From Hyphomicrobiales bacterium (GTDB lineage Bacteria; Pseudomonadota; Alphaproteobacteria; Rhizobiales; Rhizobiaceae): a DNA stretch of 64,000 bases. The stretch spans positions 308,001-372,000 of the forward strand of contig UCIA01000003.1 in assembly GCA_900472295.1 (NCBI GenBank). Reading direction: 5' to 3'. Below the pieces are notes generated by a model. That model was not told the origin of the DNA. It made no database searches and saw only the letters and a program-made list of their open reading frames with translations. The first letter of the stretch is position 1, and each line of letters opens with the position of its first letter. A program made the translations under genes and the position numbers. Shown in pieces: positions 43,880 to 53,750 of this stretch.

Positions 43880-45139
43880 TCAAAAATCCGCTGGTGGATT
43901 GGCGGTGCGTCGGTCGAGCTTGATGAATGGTCGGGCCACCACCTTGGCCCGCTTCATCAGCTTCTGATACTGCAACTCGCGCATGGCATAGATCTCGACC
44001 CAGAGGTCTTCCACCATCGTATCACCATAGGGCCGTGCCAGCGAGGCAATGGCAATGTTGCGCTTGGCCATCGGCGACCAGATGGCGGCGCTGACCAGCC
44101 CGACCTCCTGATGCTTCTTGTGATAGACGATGGCGTGTTCGGCCGGGATGTTGCCCTCGATCTCCAGCCCGACCAGCACGTAGCGCAGCTTGCGTTTGGC
44201 ACGGGCTTCGACGATGGCGCGGCGGCCGTTGAAATGGCCTTTTGCCAAATCGATCATAAAGCCGAGGCCGATCTCGTCCGGCATGCGCAGACGGTCGGCG
44301 CGGATGGCATGTTCGGCGGTGGTGAAGTCGGCATTGGCGACGATCAGCCCTGCCTCGAGACGGGCGCGGTTGAGCGCGGTGTAGCCGATGGCGCGGATCC
44401 CGCGCAGTTCGCCTGCCGTCATCAGCCGGTCCCAGAGGCTGAGTGCCTTTTCGGCAGGCACGAACAGTTCGTAGCCGAGATCACCGGTGAAGCCCGTGCG
44501 CGAGATGGTGACGGTGCCGCCATCGTGCGGGAATTCGGCGAGGTCGAACACTTTGAGCTTGTCGACGCCGGCGAAGCCGGCATCGCGCAGCACGGCAAAC
44601 GAGGTCGGGCCTTGCAGGGCTAGCCCGGCGACGGCTTCGGTCTCCTCTTCGATGGTCACCTCAAAGCCAATGGCGCTGTCGAGCAGCCAGGGCAGATGCC
44701 GCTCCTGCGAACACAGGCGGAGGTGCGTCGACGACAGCCGAAACAGCGTGCCGTCGTCGAGGACGAAACCTTCATCGTCGCACCACGCTGTATAGTGGAC
44801 GCGGCCGGGTTTCAGCTTGGTCACATCGCGCAGCGTGACGCGATCGAGGAAGGCTTCGGCATCCGGTCCCTCGATGCGGTATTTCGTCATCGGCGAAATG
44901 TCGAACAGACCCGCCTGACTGCGGATGGCGAAATATTCGAGTTCCTCATCCCACAGCGAATGCGGGGCTCGGTAGCCGGCCCAATTGTACCAGTCCTGGG
45001 TTCTCGCCAACGCGTCGAGGCGGGGCTGGAATGGCGTGCCTAGACGCAAGGTACGGAAATGCGACTGGGCGGCGGTGCGGGCCAGGGCGATCGAGTTGGT
45101 CTTTGCCGCGGAAGGCTTCTTATGGGTTGCTTGCGCCAT
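43880..45139 (-). CDS. GcvT-like aminomethyltransferase
   Basis: The protein has 419 residues. The folate-binding GcvT fold is seen in [53 protein letters not shown] and [20 protein letters not shown]-terminal GcvT domain ([13 protein letters not shown]) follows. It is longer than glycine cleavage T protein (about 370). Relatives transfer methyl or methylene groups from N- or S-methyl compounds to tetrahydrofolate (DmdA, DMGDH and sarcosine-type enzymes). Here it may accept one-carbon units released by the flavoenzymes next door. It starts 3 bp after the preceding gene. Confidence 0.88.
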   Translation of the reverse strand: MAQATHKKPSAAKTNSIALARTAAQSHFRTLRLGTPFQPRLDALARTQDWYNWAGYRAPHSLWDEELEYFAIRSQAGLFDISPMTKYRIEGPDAEAFLDRVTLRDVTKLKPGRVHYTAWCDDEGFVLDDGTLFRLSSTHLRLCSQERHLPWLLDSAIGFEVTIEEETEAVAGLALQGPTSFAVLRDAGFAGVDKLKVFDLAEFPHDGGTVTISRTGFTGDLGYELFVPAEKALSLWDRLMTAGELRGIRAIGYTALNRARLEAGLIVANADFTTAEHAIRADRLRMPDEIGLGFMIDLAKGHFNGRRAIVEARAKRKLRYVLVGLEIEGNIPAEHAIVYHKKHQEVGLVSAAIWSPMAKRNIAIASLARPYGDTMVEDLWVEIYAMRELQYQKLMKRAKVVARPFIKLDRRTANPPADF

Positions 45140-45142
45140 GAC

Positions 45143-46708
45143 CTAACCCTTCATCGCTATGATGCGCTTGGCGGCGTTCAACCCCGGCGCGCCGGAGACG
45201 CCACCACCGGGATGCGAACCGGCGCCGGCGAGGAACAGGCCCTCGACCGGCGTTTCGTAACCCGACCAGCCGGAGACCGGCCGCGACATCAGCATCTGGT
45301 CGGCCTGCAATTCGCCATGGTGCCAATGGCCGCCCGGCATGCGGTAGTTGGCTTCGATATCGGCCGGCGTCAAAAGCTCGGCATGCAGCACGGATTTGCC
45401 GATGCCGGGAGCATAGGTTTCCAGCTGCGCCATGATCGCCTTGAGGAATTTCGGCTTGCCCGTCCCCCAACCCTCTTTCAGCGCGTAAGGCGCGTATTGC
45501 ACCACCGCCGACAGCACGCAGGCGCCGGCTGGCGCGAGCGACGGACCGGCAAGCGAGGGCAGCGTGATCTCCATCACCGGCTCGGGCGAAAACTCGCCAT
45601 ATTTTGACGGGTTGAAGGCGCGCTCGACATGGTCGGGCGAGGGCGCGACGACCAGCCGGCCCTTGTGATCGGCGGCATCGACGCCGGTGAATTGCGGCGG
45701 CCGGTCGAGCGCCAGGTGGAGCTTCGCCGCATCGCCCTTCATGCGGATGTTCTTCACCTTGCGCACGAAACCGGTGTCGACTTCGCGCGGTCCAACGAGA
45801 TCGAGAATGGTGGTGGCCGGGTTGATGGCGGAGACAATTGCTTTGGCGCGCAGCACCTCGCCGCTGTCGAGGGTAACGCCGACGGCGCGACCTTTCTCGA
45901 CGATGATCCTGGCCACCGGTGTCGCGGTGCGGATGGTGACGCCGGCTTTTTCCGCCGCCGCGCGGATCGCAGCGATGACCGCGCCCATGCCACCTTTCGG
46001 CAGCATCTGCGCCCCGGCCGCACCGCCGGTCTCGCCGGCCAGCCTGTAGTAGAGGCCGAGCAGCGAGGTCGGCGAGCGCGGGCCGAGATGGCTGCCGAGC
46101 GTGGCGTCGAAGGCGAGCAGACCCTTCAGCCTGGTATCGGCAAGCTGCTCATCGAGCAGGTCGGCGACGTTCATCAGGAGCACGCGCAGGAAATCGCGCA
46201 TGTCTTCCTTGCCGAGTTTCTTCAGTGCCAGTGCAGTCTGGCCGAGCGCTGCCGTCTCCTTGAGCGACATGCCGCCGAGATCGGGCGGGCGCCGCGACAG
46301 GAACGGCTTCAATACGCCGGCATAGCGCAACAGTTGCGCGCGCAATTCCTTCCAGGCCGCCTGCTCGGACGGAGTGGAGCCGGTCAGCACTTCGCCATAG
46401 GCGCCGTGCAGGACGAGCGGCGGACCGTCTGTCGACAAGGCAACCGACGGCATGAAGTCGCTGCGCGCCAATTGCAGCCCGTGCTTTTCCAGCTCCAGTG
46501 TCTTGATGACATCGGTATGCAGGCGGTTCAGCACATGGGCGATCGAGGAGACGCGAAAGCCCGGCGCGAAGTCTTCGGTGCGCGCGGCGCCGCCGACTTC
46601 GGCTGCTGCTTCCAGCACCAGCACCTTGCGGCCGGCCTTGGCCAGCGTAGCGGCGGCGACAAGGCCATTGTGGCCGCCGCCGATGATGATGGCATCAAAT
46701 GACGTCAT
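45143..46708 (-). CDS. FAD-dependent oxidoreductase, PYROXD2/phytoene-desaturase-like (2)
   Basis: The protein has 521 residues. The FAD-binding dinucleotide fold is IIIGGGHNGLVAAATLAKAG with a following acidic LVLEAAAEVGGAA. The C-terminal FAD motif is GAGSHPGGGVSGAPGLNAA. The fold is that of CrtI-like amine/desaturase flavoenzymes; no carotenoid genes are near, so a desaturation or amine oxidation in the local pathway is more likely. The start overlaps the end of the upstream paralogue by 14 bp. The two paralogues may form a heterodimer. Confidence 0.88.
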   Translation of the reverse strand: MTSFDAIIIGGGHNGLVAAATLAKAGRKVLVLEAAAEVGGAARTEDFAPGFRVSSIAHVLNRLHTDVIKTLELEKHGLQLARSDFMPSVALSTDGPPLVLHGAYGEVLTGSTPSEQAAWKELRAQLLRYAGVLKPFLSRRPPDLGGMSLKETAALGQTALALKKLGKEDMRDFLRVLLMNVADLLDEQLADTRLKGLLAFDATLGSHLGPRSPTSLLGLYYRLAGETGGAAGAQMLPKGGMGAVIAAIRAAAEKAGVTIRTATPVARIIVEKGRAVGVTLDSGEVLRAKAIVSAINPATTILDLVGPREVDTGFVRKVKNIRMKGDAAKLHLALDRPPQFTGVDAADHKGRLVVAPSPDHVERAFNPSKYGEFSPEPVMEITLPSLAGPSLAPAGACVLSAVVQYAPYALKEGWGTGKPKFLKAIMAQLETYAPGIGKSVLHAELLTPADIEANYRMPGGHWHHGELQADQMLMSRPVSGWSGYETPVEGLFLAGAGSHPGGGVSGAPGLNAAKRIIAMKG

Positions 46709-48314
46709 GGGCCGGGCTCATATGCGAAGTGGATTTGGCGAGATCGCGCAGGATTTCGGCAGCGGCATTGCGGCCGGGTGCGCCCATGACGCCGCCGCCG
46801 GGATGGGTCGAGGAACCGCACATATAGAGCCCGCCTACCGGCGAGCGATATTGCGCATAGCCCGGCACCGGGCGGTTGAACAGCAGCTGGTCGAAGGTCA
46901 GCTCACCCTGGAAAATATTGCCTTCGGTAAGACCGACCTCGGCCTCGATCTCGCGTGGTGTACGCACCTCCATGTGGACGATGCGGTCGCGGAAGCCTGG
47001 CGAGTATTCTGATATCTGCGCGACCACGCTTTCGGCGAAACCGTCGCGGTCGGCATCGGTCCAGTCATGGCCGCTTACCTTGGGCGGCGCGTATTGCACG
47101 AAGCAGCTCATGAAGTGCTTGCCGGGCGACGCCATGGTCGGGTCGAGCGTCGTCGGGATGACCATGTCGAGGAACGGGTCGGCCGACCAGCGGCCGGCCT
47201 TCCAGTCGTCATAGGCGCGCTCCATGCGCTCCATCGAATCGGTGAAATGCATGTCGCCGCGATAGACCGGCGAATCCTTCGGCAGCGCCGGGAATTCCGG
47301 CAGCGAATCCAGCGCAATGTTGACCTTGCCGGACGAGCCACGGATCTTGAAGTTCTTCACCCGACGCAGGAAAATGTCGGGCAGTTCCTTTTCCTCGACC
47401 AGTTTCAGGAATGTACGTTTCACATCGGCGTTGGAGACGACGAGCTTGCCATAGACCTCTTCGCCGCCGGCCAGCACCACGCCTTTCGCCTTGCCTTTGG
47501 AAACCAGCACATGGTCGACCTCGGCGCCGGTGCGGATGGCGCCGCCGCTTGCCTTGAAGGAGGCGGCGAGCGCCTTTGTCACCGCGCCCATGCCGCCGCG
47601 CGCATAGCCCCAGGCGCCGACAGAGCCGTCGACCTCACCCATATAGTGGTGCAGCAGCACGTAAGCCGTGCCGGGCGACATCGGCCCGAGCGCGGTGCCG
47701 ATGATGCCTGATAAAGCGAAGTTCGCCTTGATGACGTCGGTCTCGAAATATTCGTCGAGGAACTCCGAGATCGACATGGTCCAGAAGCGCAGCGTCAGCG
47801 CCATTTCCTCTGCCGACAGGCCGGCGAACTTCTTGCCGAGATAGAGAAGCTCGCCGATGTCGCGTGGCCGAAAACTGGTCGGGTCGGGCGCGGTGCGCAT
47901 CAGCAGCGGCTGGATGAAGCGGCACTGCCGCGTCACGTCGCGCGAATAGCGGTCATAGGCTTCGGCGTCGCGTTTGGAGAAGCGGGCGAATTCGCGCCGG
48001 TGCGCATCATGGTCGCGGTAGTTGGCGAGGTAGTTGCCGTCGCGGGTGAACACCGCGCCGCCCTCATAGGAGATGACCTGCAGGCCGAAGCGCGGCAGTT
48101 CGAGATCGCGCATGATCTCGGGGCGAAACAGCGAGCAGACATAGGAGCAGTTTGAGTAGAGGAAGCCCGGCGTCAATTCCCTCGATGTGGCGGCGCCGCC
48201 GACCCAGTCGTTCTTCTCGACCACCAGCACATCGAGGCCTGCGCGCTGTAGGTAGCAGGCATTGACCAGGCCATTGTGCCCGCCGCCTATGATGATCGCA
48301 TCCCAAGCCTTCAT
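46695..48314 (-). CDS. FAD-dependent oxidoreductase, PYROXD2/phytoene-desaturase-like (1)
   Basis: The protein has 539 residues and is paralogous to the downstream gene. It has the N-terminal IIIGGGHNGLVNACYLQRAG with LVVEKNDWVGGAA and the C-terminal GSSTHPGGGVMGAPGRNAA. It is first in the four-gene minus-strand operon 48314-43629. The shared 16-bp operator lies at 48469-48484, in the divergent region with the methyltransferase gene. Substrate unknown; an amine or a cyclic intermediate is inferred from the locus. Confidence 0.88.
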   Translation of the reverse strand: MKAWDAIIIGGGHNGLVNACYLQRAGLDVLVVEKNDWVGGAATSRELTPGFLYSNCSYVCSLFRPEIMRDLELPRFGLQVISYEGGAVFTRDGNYLANYRDHDAHRREFARFSKRDAEAYDRYSRDVTRQCRFIQPLLMRTAPDPTSFRPRDIGELLYLGKKFAGLSAEEMALTLRFWTMSISEFLDEYFETDVIKANFALSGIIGTALGPMSPGTAYVLLHHYMGEVDGSVGAWGYARGGMGAVTKALAASFKASGGAIRTGAEVDHVLVSKGKAKGVVLAGGEEVYGKLVVSNADVKRTFLKLVEEKELPDIFLRRVKNFKIRGSSGKVNIALDSLPEFPALPKDSPVYRGDMHFTDSMERMERAYDDWKAGRWSADPFLDMVIPTTLDPTMASPGKHFMSCFVQYAPPKVSGHDWTDADRDGFAESVVAQISEYSPGFRDRIVHMEVRTPREIEAEVGLTEGNIFQGELTFDQLLFNRPVPGYAQYRSPVGGLYMCGSSTHPGGGVMGAPGRNAAAEILRDLAKSTSHMSPAHDVI

Positions 48315-48339
48315 GCCGCCCCACTCTTCTCTCTCTTTC

Positions 48340-48384
48340 GCAATTCCGGACGGGAAAACCGCTCACACTTTTCCTGGAATTGCT
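48340..48384. repeat. Dispersed palindromic repeat, second copy
   Basis: GCAATTCC...GGAATTGC arms with the same core as 4105-4151, in reverse orientation. It lies between the oxidoreductase start and the operator. Confidence 0.8.
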
Positions 48385-48468
48385 TAGGCGATCCGCTCTT
48401 CATTTTTGCGTGATCTGGTCCCGAATGCGCGGAATTTGGCACGGCTGTCAGCATTTTGTCCAGCCATA

Positions 48469-48484
48469 TTGAATGAATGTTCAA
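48469..48484. promoter_or_regulatory. Shared amine-regulon operator, site A
   Basis: TTGAATGAATGTTCAA; on the minus strand it reads TTGAACATTCATTCAA. It shares TTGAAYRNWCATTCAA with sites B and C. It lies between the divergent oxidoreductase and methyltransferase operons. Confidence 0.8.
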
Positions 48485-48569
48485 CAAATGGCGTTGCGTT
48501 TTCTCTGGTATGCGCTACCTTTTGCCGGCAATCGAACGGGATGAATTCGGCTGACGGGACCGAGGTTCG

Positions 48570-49370
48570 ATGATTAAAACGGCAGATGCCGAGCCGGAAT
48601 ATGACGACACCGCCATTCGCTTCCTCGAGGCGCTGTGGGGCGAGGGCTATCTGTCGCCGGGCGGCCCGGACGAGGTTGACCGGGTCGTCGACGGCCTGTC
48701 GCTTACGGGTAAGGTCATCCTCGACATTGGCTGTGGCTCCGGCGGCATCGCGCTGCATCTGATCGAGCGCCATGGCGCTGCCCATGCCACCGGCTTCGAC
48801 ATCGAACAGCCGGTGATCGAAGCGGCCACGAAGCGGGCTGCGGCGCGCGGCCTTTCAGACCGGGCCAGCTTCGTCCAGGCGCCACCGGGGCCGTTGCCCT
48901 TCGCCGGAGCTACGTTCGACATTGTCTTCTCCAAGGATGCGCTGCTGCACGTGCCCGACAAGGACGCGCTGTTTGCCGAAATCTTCCGCGTGCTGAAGCC
49001 GGGTGGCGTCTTTGCCGCCTCCGACTGGCTGATCGGCCATGACGGTGAGCCGTCATCAGAGATGAAGGCCTATGTCGCGGCCGAAGGCCTGTCCTTCGCC
49101 ATGGCATCGCCTGCGCGCTACGCGCAAGCGATGCGCCGCGCCGGCTTTGCCGATGTCACGGTCAAAGACCGCAATCCCTGGTATCGCGAGGTCGCGCGTG
49201 GCGAGCTGGAAAGGCTGAAAGGCCCGCTCTACGAGACGGCAGCAGCAGCCGTCGGGGCGGCCTATGTCGACAAGAATATCAAGACCTGGGAAGCCATGCA
49301 GAAGGTGCTTGACAGTGGCGAGCACCGTCCCACTCATCTTCGCGGGTGGAAGCCGGCTATGGTGGGATAG
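48570..49370 (+). CDS. SAM-dependent methyltransferase, phosphoethanolamine-methyltransferase-like
   Basis: The protein has 266 residues. Motif I is [14 protein letters not shown], post-I FDIEQPVI, and motif [15 protein letters not shown]. The opening [19 protein letters not shown] resembles the start of PMT-type phosphobase N-methyltransferases (glycine/sarcosine and phosphoethanolamine methylators). A biosynthetic N-methyltransferase inside an apparent catabolic operon is unexpected; it may methylate or demethylate an intermediate. It leads the plus-strand operon and is followed by the TetR gene 6 bp later. Confidence 0.85.
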   Translation: MIKTADAEPEYDDTAIRFLEALWGEGYLSPGGPDEVDRVVDGLSLTGKVILDIGCGSGGIALHLIERHGAAHATGFDIEQPVIEAATKRAAARGLSDRASFVQAPPGPLPFAGATFDIVFSKDALLHVPDKDALFAEIFRVLKPGGVFAASDWLIGHDGEPSSEMKAYVAAEGLSFAMASPARYAQAMRRAGFADVTVKDRNPWYREVARGELERLKGPLYETAAAAVGAAYVDKNIKTWEAMQKVLDSGEHRPTHLRGWKPAMVG

Positions 49371-49376
49371 ACGGCA

Positions 49377-50063
49377 ATGTGGAGCATGACGGCACCGATG
49401 AAAGCTGCAGCGCGCGAAGAGCGATCCCCTGATCCGTCCGGGAAAAACGAACCGGAAAAACGCGGCCGCAAGGCATCGAAGGAAGTCAGGCAGCTGCAAC
49501 TGATCGAGGCGACCATCGATTCGCTGGCCAAGCGCGGCTACGCGGAGACGACGATGGCCGATGTCGCCGATGGCGCCGGCCTGTCGCGCGGCATCGTCAA
49601 CTTTCATTTCGAGAGCAAGGAGAAGCTGCTGATCGCGACGCTGCAGCACATGTATGACGAGTATTCGGCACACTGGCGTGCTGCTCTCCTGAAAGCCGGC
49701 GATGATCCTGCCCGCCAATTGCAGATCCTGGTGTGGGCCGATTTCGACCGTTCGATCTGCAACAAGCGCAAGCTCGCGGCGTGGCTCGCCTTCTGGGGCG
49801 AGGCCAAGTCGCGGCCGGTCTATCAGGCGCTCAGCAGTTCCCGCGACAACTACTACCAGCAGGTCTTCATCGATCTCTGCGCATCGCTCAAGCAGAGCGG
49901 CGGCTATGCCTATGAGCCACAGGTGATGGCGCTGGCGCTGTCGGCCATGCTGGAAGGCTTGTGGCTGCGGTTGATGATGGGAACCGAGGACACCACGCGT
50001 GAAACCGCCCTGCAAGCGGCGAATGCGTTCCTCGCAGCCGCCTTTCCCAAGCACTACGGATAA
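49377..50063 (+). CDS. BetI-like TetR-family regulator
   Basis: The protein has 228 residues; in-frame ATGs at 49386 and 49398 are alternatives. After a disordered basic arm, the HTH is seen in LAKRGYAETTMADVADGAGLSRG and FHFESKEKLL. The ligand-binding domain has KRKLAAWLAFWGEAKSRP, like BetI, the repressor of choline genes. It lies in the operon it would control. The shared 16-bp palindrome upstream of five transcription units is the natural candidate for its binding site. That link is inference from dyad symmetry, TetR operator size and gene location. Confidence 0.85.
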   Translation: MWSMTAPMKAAAREERSPDPSGKNEPEKRGRKASKEVRQLQLIEATIDSLAKRGYAETTMADVADGAGLSRGIVNFHFESKEKLLIATLQHMYDEYSAHWRAALLKAGDDPARQLQILVWADFDRSICNKRKLAAWLAFWGEAKSRPVYQALSSSRDNYYQQVFIDLCASLKQSGGYAYEPQVMALALSAMLEGLWLRLMMGTEDTTRETALQAANAFLAAAFPKHYG

Positions 50064-50118
50064 ACAGAAGCCGGCCAGTCGAGCCGGCAACGCAACGACA
50101 AGAGAGGATGGAACAGCA

Positions 50119-51201
50119 ATGAAAAGACTAACCCGACGCCTGACGCTGACATTGGCGCTGACGGCAACGCTGGCGGCTTCGGCAGCGGCGCTTGCGGTCG
50201 CTGCCGACAAGGACCTGATCGTGTTCGACTGGTCCGGCTATGAGGACCCGAGCTTCCATCCGAAATATGTTGAGAAGAACGGCGACTCGCCGACCTTCGC
50301 CTTCTTTGGTGACGAGGACGAAGCCTTTGAGAAGGCACGCTCAGGCTTCAAGGCCGATCTCGGCCATCCCTGTTCGCAAAGCGTGACGAAGTGGCGTGAA
50401 GCCGGCCTGCTGCAGCCGCTCGACACCTCGAAGATCACCGGCTGGAAAGATCTCAATCCCGGCATCATGGCGATGAAGGATCTGGCGACCACGTCTGACG
50501 GCAAGGCCTGGTTCATGCCTTGGGACTGGGGCAACACCCAGCTCACCTACAACTCCGACAAGATCGACGCCAAGGATGTGCAGTCGCTGAAAGCTTTCGC
50601 TGACCCCAAATTCAAGGGGCGCGTAACGATCGGCGACAATGTCGACGACGCCTATGCGCTGGCCAGCCTTGCCATCGGGCTGAAGGACTGGACCAAGATG
50701 ACGGACGACCAGTTCAAGCAGGCGTCCGACTTCCTGCGCCAGGTGCACAAGAATGTCCGCTCCTACTGGACCGACACCACCGACGTCGTGCAGCTGTTGA
50801 GCGGCGGCGAGGTTGACCTCGCCTGGGCGTGGAACGACGCGACGGTCCAGTCCGTGGCGGCCGGCGTGCCGATCAAGTCCAAGAAAGATACGGATGAGGG
50901 CATTTCGACCTGGGTCTGCGGCTATGTCCTGTTCAAGGACGCACCCGGCAATGCCGACAAGGCCTATGACTATCTGAACGCTATCAACGATCCGGAAATC
51001 GCCAAGGTGCTGGTCAAGGACTGGGGCTATGGCCAGGCCAATGCCAAGGGAATGGCTGGTGTCGACCCGGCGATCCTGAAGGAAAAGGGCTATGACGACG
51101 TGCAGAAATTCGTCGACAAGACACTGTTCCAGTCGCCGGTGCCGTCGGCGCTGAAGCTCAAGATGATCGCCGAGTTCGAGAAGATCAAAGCGGGCTACTA
51201 G
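50119..51201 (+). CDS. PotD-like polyamine/amine substrate-binding protein (1)
   Basis: The protein has 360 residues from ATG 50119, behind AGAGAGGATGG. The signal peptide ends ALAVAADKD. The mature part has [38 protein letters not shown] and WVCGYVLFKDAPGNADKAY, as in COG0687 spermidine/putrescine-type receptors. It is closely paralogous to the next gene. The importer ATPase and permeases lie on the other strand at 53749-56607. The ligand is probably an amine, not defined. Confidence 0.9.
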   Translation: MKRLTRRLTLTLALTATLAASAAALAVAADKDLIVFDWSGYEDPSFHPKYVEKNGDSPTFAFFGDEDEAFEKARSGFKADLGHPCSQSVTKWREAGLLQPLDTSKITGWKDLNPGIMAMKDLATTSDGKAWFMPWDWGNTQLTYNSDKIDAKDVQSLKAFADPKFKGRVTIGDNVDDAYALASLAIGLKDWTKMTDDQFKQASDFLRQVHKNVRSYWTDTTDVVQLLSGGEVDLAWAWNDATVQSVAAGVPIKSKKDTDEGISTWVCGYVLFKDAPGNADKAYDYLNAINDPEIAKVLVKDWGYGQANAKGMAGVDPAILKEKGYDDVQKFVDKTLFQSPVPSALKLKMIAEFEKIKAGY

Positions 51202-51318
51202 CGCCCCGTCCGTCCTCCTCCGTCTGCCCGCCATTGTGCCGGGCGGACGGTCTCGCCAAGGCCGCTGAAATTCCGTAACGTCGCCCGGCTGAGTTTTAGC
51301 GATGAGGAGTTTCGCGCC

Positions 51319-52395
51319 ATGAATTCCATGCTTCGCCGCCTTGCCCTTGCCGCTGCGCTGACAGTCGGCGCCGGCGCTGTGCTGGCTTATGCCGAAGGCG
51401 GCGGCGACCTCGTCGTGTTCGACTGGTCGGGCTATGAAGATCCGCTGCTGCATCCCGACTACACCGCCAAATATGGTGCTGAGCCAACCTTCGCTTTCTT
51501 CGGCGATGAGGAAGAAGCCTTTCAGAAGATGCGGGCCGGCTTCAAGGCCGACATCGCCCACCCCTGCTCGCAAAGCGTGGTCAAATGGCGCGAGGCCGGC
51601 GTATTGCAGCCGCTCGATACCAGTCGCATAGCTGGCTGGAAGGATCTCAATCCCGGCATCATGGCGATGAAGGACCTTGCCACCACCGCCGACGGCAAGG
51701 CCTGGTTCATGCCGTTCGACTGGGGCAACACCTCGCTGCTCTACCGCACCGACAAGGTGACGGCTGAAGAGGCGCAATCGCTGCGAATCTTCGCCGATCC
51801 GAAGTTCAAGGGGCGCGTCACCATCGGCGACAATGTCGATGATGCCTATGCGCTGGCAAGCCTGGTCATCGGCCTCAAGGACTGGACCAAGATGACCGAT
51901 GCGCAGTTCCAGGAGGCCTCCGCCTTCCTGCGCGACGTGCACAAGAATATCCGCTTCTACTGGACCGACGACACCGATCTCAACCAGGCCTTTACCGGCA
52001 ATGAGGTGGACCTCGTCTGGGGTTGGAACGAGACCTTCGTGACGCTCAAGGGACAAGGCATGCCGATCGCCATGAACCGCAACACCAAGGAAGGCATTTC
52101 CACCTGGGTCTGTGGCTATGTGCTGATGAAGGACGCACCGGGCAATCTCGACCAGGCCTATGATTTCCTGAGCGCGGTCAACACGCCCGCCGTGTCGGAC
52201 TACATGGTCAAGACCTTCGGCTATGGCCACGGCAACAGTGCCGGCATGGCGGCGATCGATCATCAGGTGCTGACCGACCGCGGTTTCGACAATCTCGACA
52301 AGTTCCTGGACAAGACGCTGTTCCAGCAGCCGGTGCCGCCGGACCTCAAGCAGCGCATGGTCGCCGAGTTCGAGAAGATCAAGGCCGGCTATTGA
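51319..52395 (+). CDS. PotD-like polyamine/amine substrate-binding protein (2)
   Basis: The protein has 358 residues and is a tandem duplicate of 50119, alike along its whole length: the shared blocks [38 protein letters not shown] and LKDWTKMTD are near identical. The signal peptide differs ([20 protein letters not shown]). The ligand-facing stretch at about residues 215-245 ([20 protein letters not shown]) differs most from the first copy (LAWAWNDATVQSVAAGVPIK). This suggests different ligand ranges for one shared permease. The stop overlaps the amine oxidase start. Confidence 0.9.
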   Translation: MNSMLRRLALAAALTVGAGAVLAYAEGGGDLVVFDWSGYEDPLLHPDYTAKYGAEPTFAFFGDEEEAFQKMRAGFKADIAHPCSQSVVKWREAGVLQPLDTSRIAGWKDLNPGIMAMKDLATTADGKAWFMPFDWGNTSLLYRTDKVTAEEAQSLRIFADPKFKGRVTIGDNVDDAYALASLVIGLKDWTKMTDAQFQEASAFLRDVHKNIRFYWTDDTDLNQAFTGNEVDLVWGWNETFVTLKGQGMPIAMNRNTKEGISTWVCGYVLMKDAPGNLDQAYDFLSAVNTPAVSDYMVKTFGYGHGNSAGMAAIDHQVLTDRGFDNLDKFLDKTLFQQPVPPDLKQRMVAEFEKIKAGY

Positions 52396-53687
52396 CCACG
52401 GCATTGGAGAGAACCGACGTCGTCATCGTCGGCGCCGGCTTCACCGGGCTTTCGGCGGCGCTTGAACTGAAGCGAGCCGGCATCGATGTCGTGCTGCTCG
52501 AAGCGCGCGACCGCGTCGGTGGGCGGGTCGAAGCTGTTCGCAACGGGCTTGGCGAGCGCATCGACAGCGGTGGCCAGTTTTTCTGCGAAGACATGCCTGA
52601 GGTGACGGCGCTGGCTGCCTCACGCGGCAAGGCCTTCGTCGAAACCTATGTGGATGGCGATTTCATCACCCATCCTTCGCTGTCGGTCGAACAGGCCGAG
52701 CGGACCTATCATGGCGCGATGGCGATCCGCGAGCGCATGAATGCGATCGAGCCCGATGATCCCGCGATCGCCGGCATGAGCGTCGCTGCTTGGCTCGAAC
52801 GCCAGCCTGACCCGACTGATGCCAAGACGGCCTTCCGGTCGATGATCGAAGGCCTGTGGTGCCTGGCAATGGACAGAGTGCCGCTTTGGTACCTGATCGA
52901 CAATGACCGACGCATCACCAACGAAGTGCCTGAGTTGCAATATTCGTTGCGCGAGACGATGCAATCGCTGGCCGAGGATCTGGCCGGCGATCTTGGTGAT
53001 CGGGTGCGGCTGAACGAGCCGGTCACGCGCATCGAGCATGGGCCGCAAGGGGTTCGCGTCGTCTCGGCAAGCGGTGCCATCGACGCGCGAAGAGTGCTGG
53101 TCGCGGTGCCGCCGGCGACGGCCGCGAAGCTCGATTTCGCACCCGCCCTGCCGCCAGTCCTCGGCAAGGCGCTAGGCGTTTGGGAAAGCGGCGCGGTGAT
53201 CAAGATCCTGGTGCGCTACGCCACGCCATTTTGGCGCGAGCGCGACCTATGCGGCATGGTGATGTGGCGCGACCTGCCGGGCCTGTTTGCCTGCGACGCC
53301 AGCAAGGATGCCGATCATGCGGCGCTGGTCGTCTTTGTCGGCGGACCACTGGCGCTGCGCTGGCATGGCCTTGACCAACCCGTGCTGCGAGCGGAGGTGG
53401 CGAAAAAGTTGGAGGACGCCCTTGGTCCGGAGGCGGCCGACATTATCGATTTCAGCCAGCGCGACTGGATCGAGGACCGCTGGAGCGGCGGCGCCTACAG
53501 CGATCTTATTGTCGATGTAACGGCAAGAGATGCCGAACGCACGATCCGCGCCGGCGCGCGGCCCGTTCATTTTGCATCGTCGGAGCTGTCTCCGTCATTT
53601 CCGGGCTATATCGAAGGCGCCATCGTGATCGGGCGGATCGCAGCCAAAGAGATTGCGGCGGAACTTAAAATTCTTAGTGGAGCATGA
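52392..53687 (+). CDS. Flavin monoamine oxidase-family protein
   Basis: The protein has 431 residues; the start is a TTG overlapping the TGA of the preceding gene (52392-52395). The FAD-binding N-terminus is [18 protein letters not shown] with [11 protein letters not shown]. The C-terminal FAD region is [18 protein letters not shown]. It resembles bacterial monoamine/putrescine oxidases that make aldehyde, ammonia and peroxide from amines. It has no signal peptide, so oxidation is cytoplasmic after import. Its stop codon lies within a palindromic repeat. Confidence 0.9.
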   Translation: MTTALERTDVVIVGAGFTGLSAALELKRAGIDVVLLEARDRVGGRVEAVRNGLGERIDSGGQFFCEDMPEVTALAASRGKAFVETYVDGDFITHPSLSVEQAERTYHGAMAIRERMNAIEPDDPAIAGMSVAAWLERQPDPTDAKTAFRSMIEGLWCLAMDRVPLWYLIDNDRRITNEVPELQYSLRETMQSLAEDLAGDLGDRVRLNEPVTRIEHGPQGVRVVSASGAIDARRVLVAVPPATAAKLDFAPALPPVLGKALGVWESGAVIKILVRYATPFWRERDLCGMVMWRDLPGLFACDASKDADHAALVVFVGGPLALRWHGLDQPVLRAEVAKKLEDALGPEAADIIDFSQRDWIEDRWSGGAYSDLIVDVTARDAERTIRAGARPVHFASSELSPSFPGYIEGAIVIGRIAAKEIAAELKILSGA

Positions 53688-53750
53688 TCTCTGGACAAAC
53701 GGTTTCCGTTTGTCCGAGAAAACCGGTTCCCACTTTTTGGGATCATGCTC
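53680..53750. repeat. GAGCATGATC palindromic element between convergent genes
   Basis: Outer arms GAGCATGATC / GATCATGCTC enclose an inner hairpin GGACAAACGG / CCGTTTGTCC. It overlaps the stop codon of the amine oxidase and touches that of the ATPase gene, serving as a terminator for both. Confidence 0.85.

Noticed and set aside
45143..48314. Carotenoid (crtI) biosynthesis genes
   Set aside because: The fold is CrtI-like, but no crtB, crtE or crtY is near, and operator and neighbours tie the pair to the amine locus.
50341..52404. 687-codon minus-strand frame showing internal repetition
   Set aside because: The repetition is only the shadow of the two tandem PotD-like genes on the plus strand.
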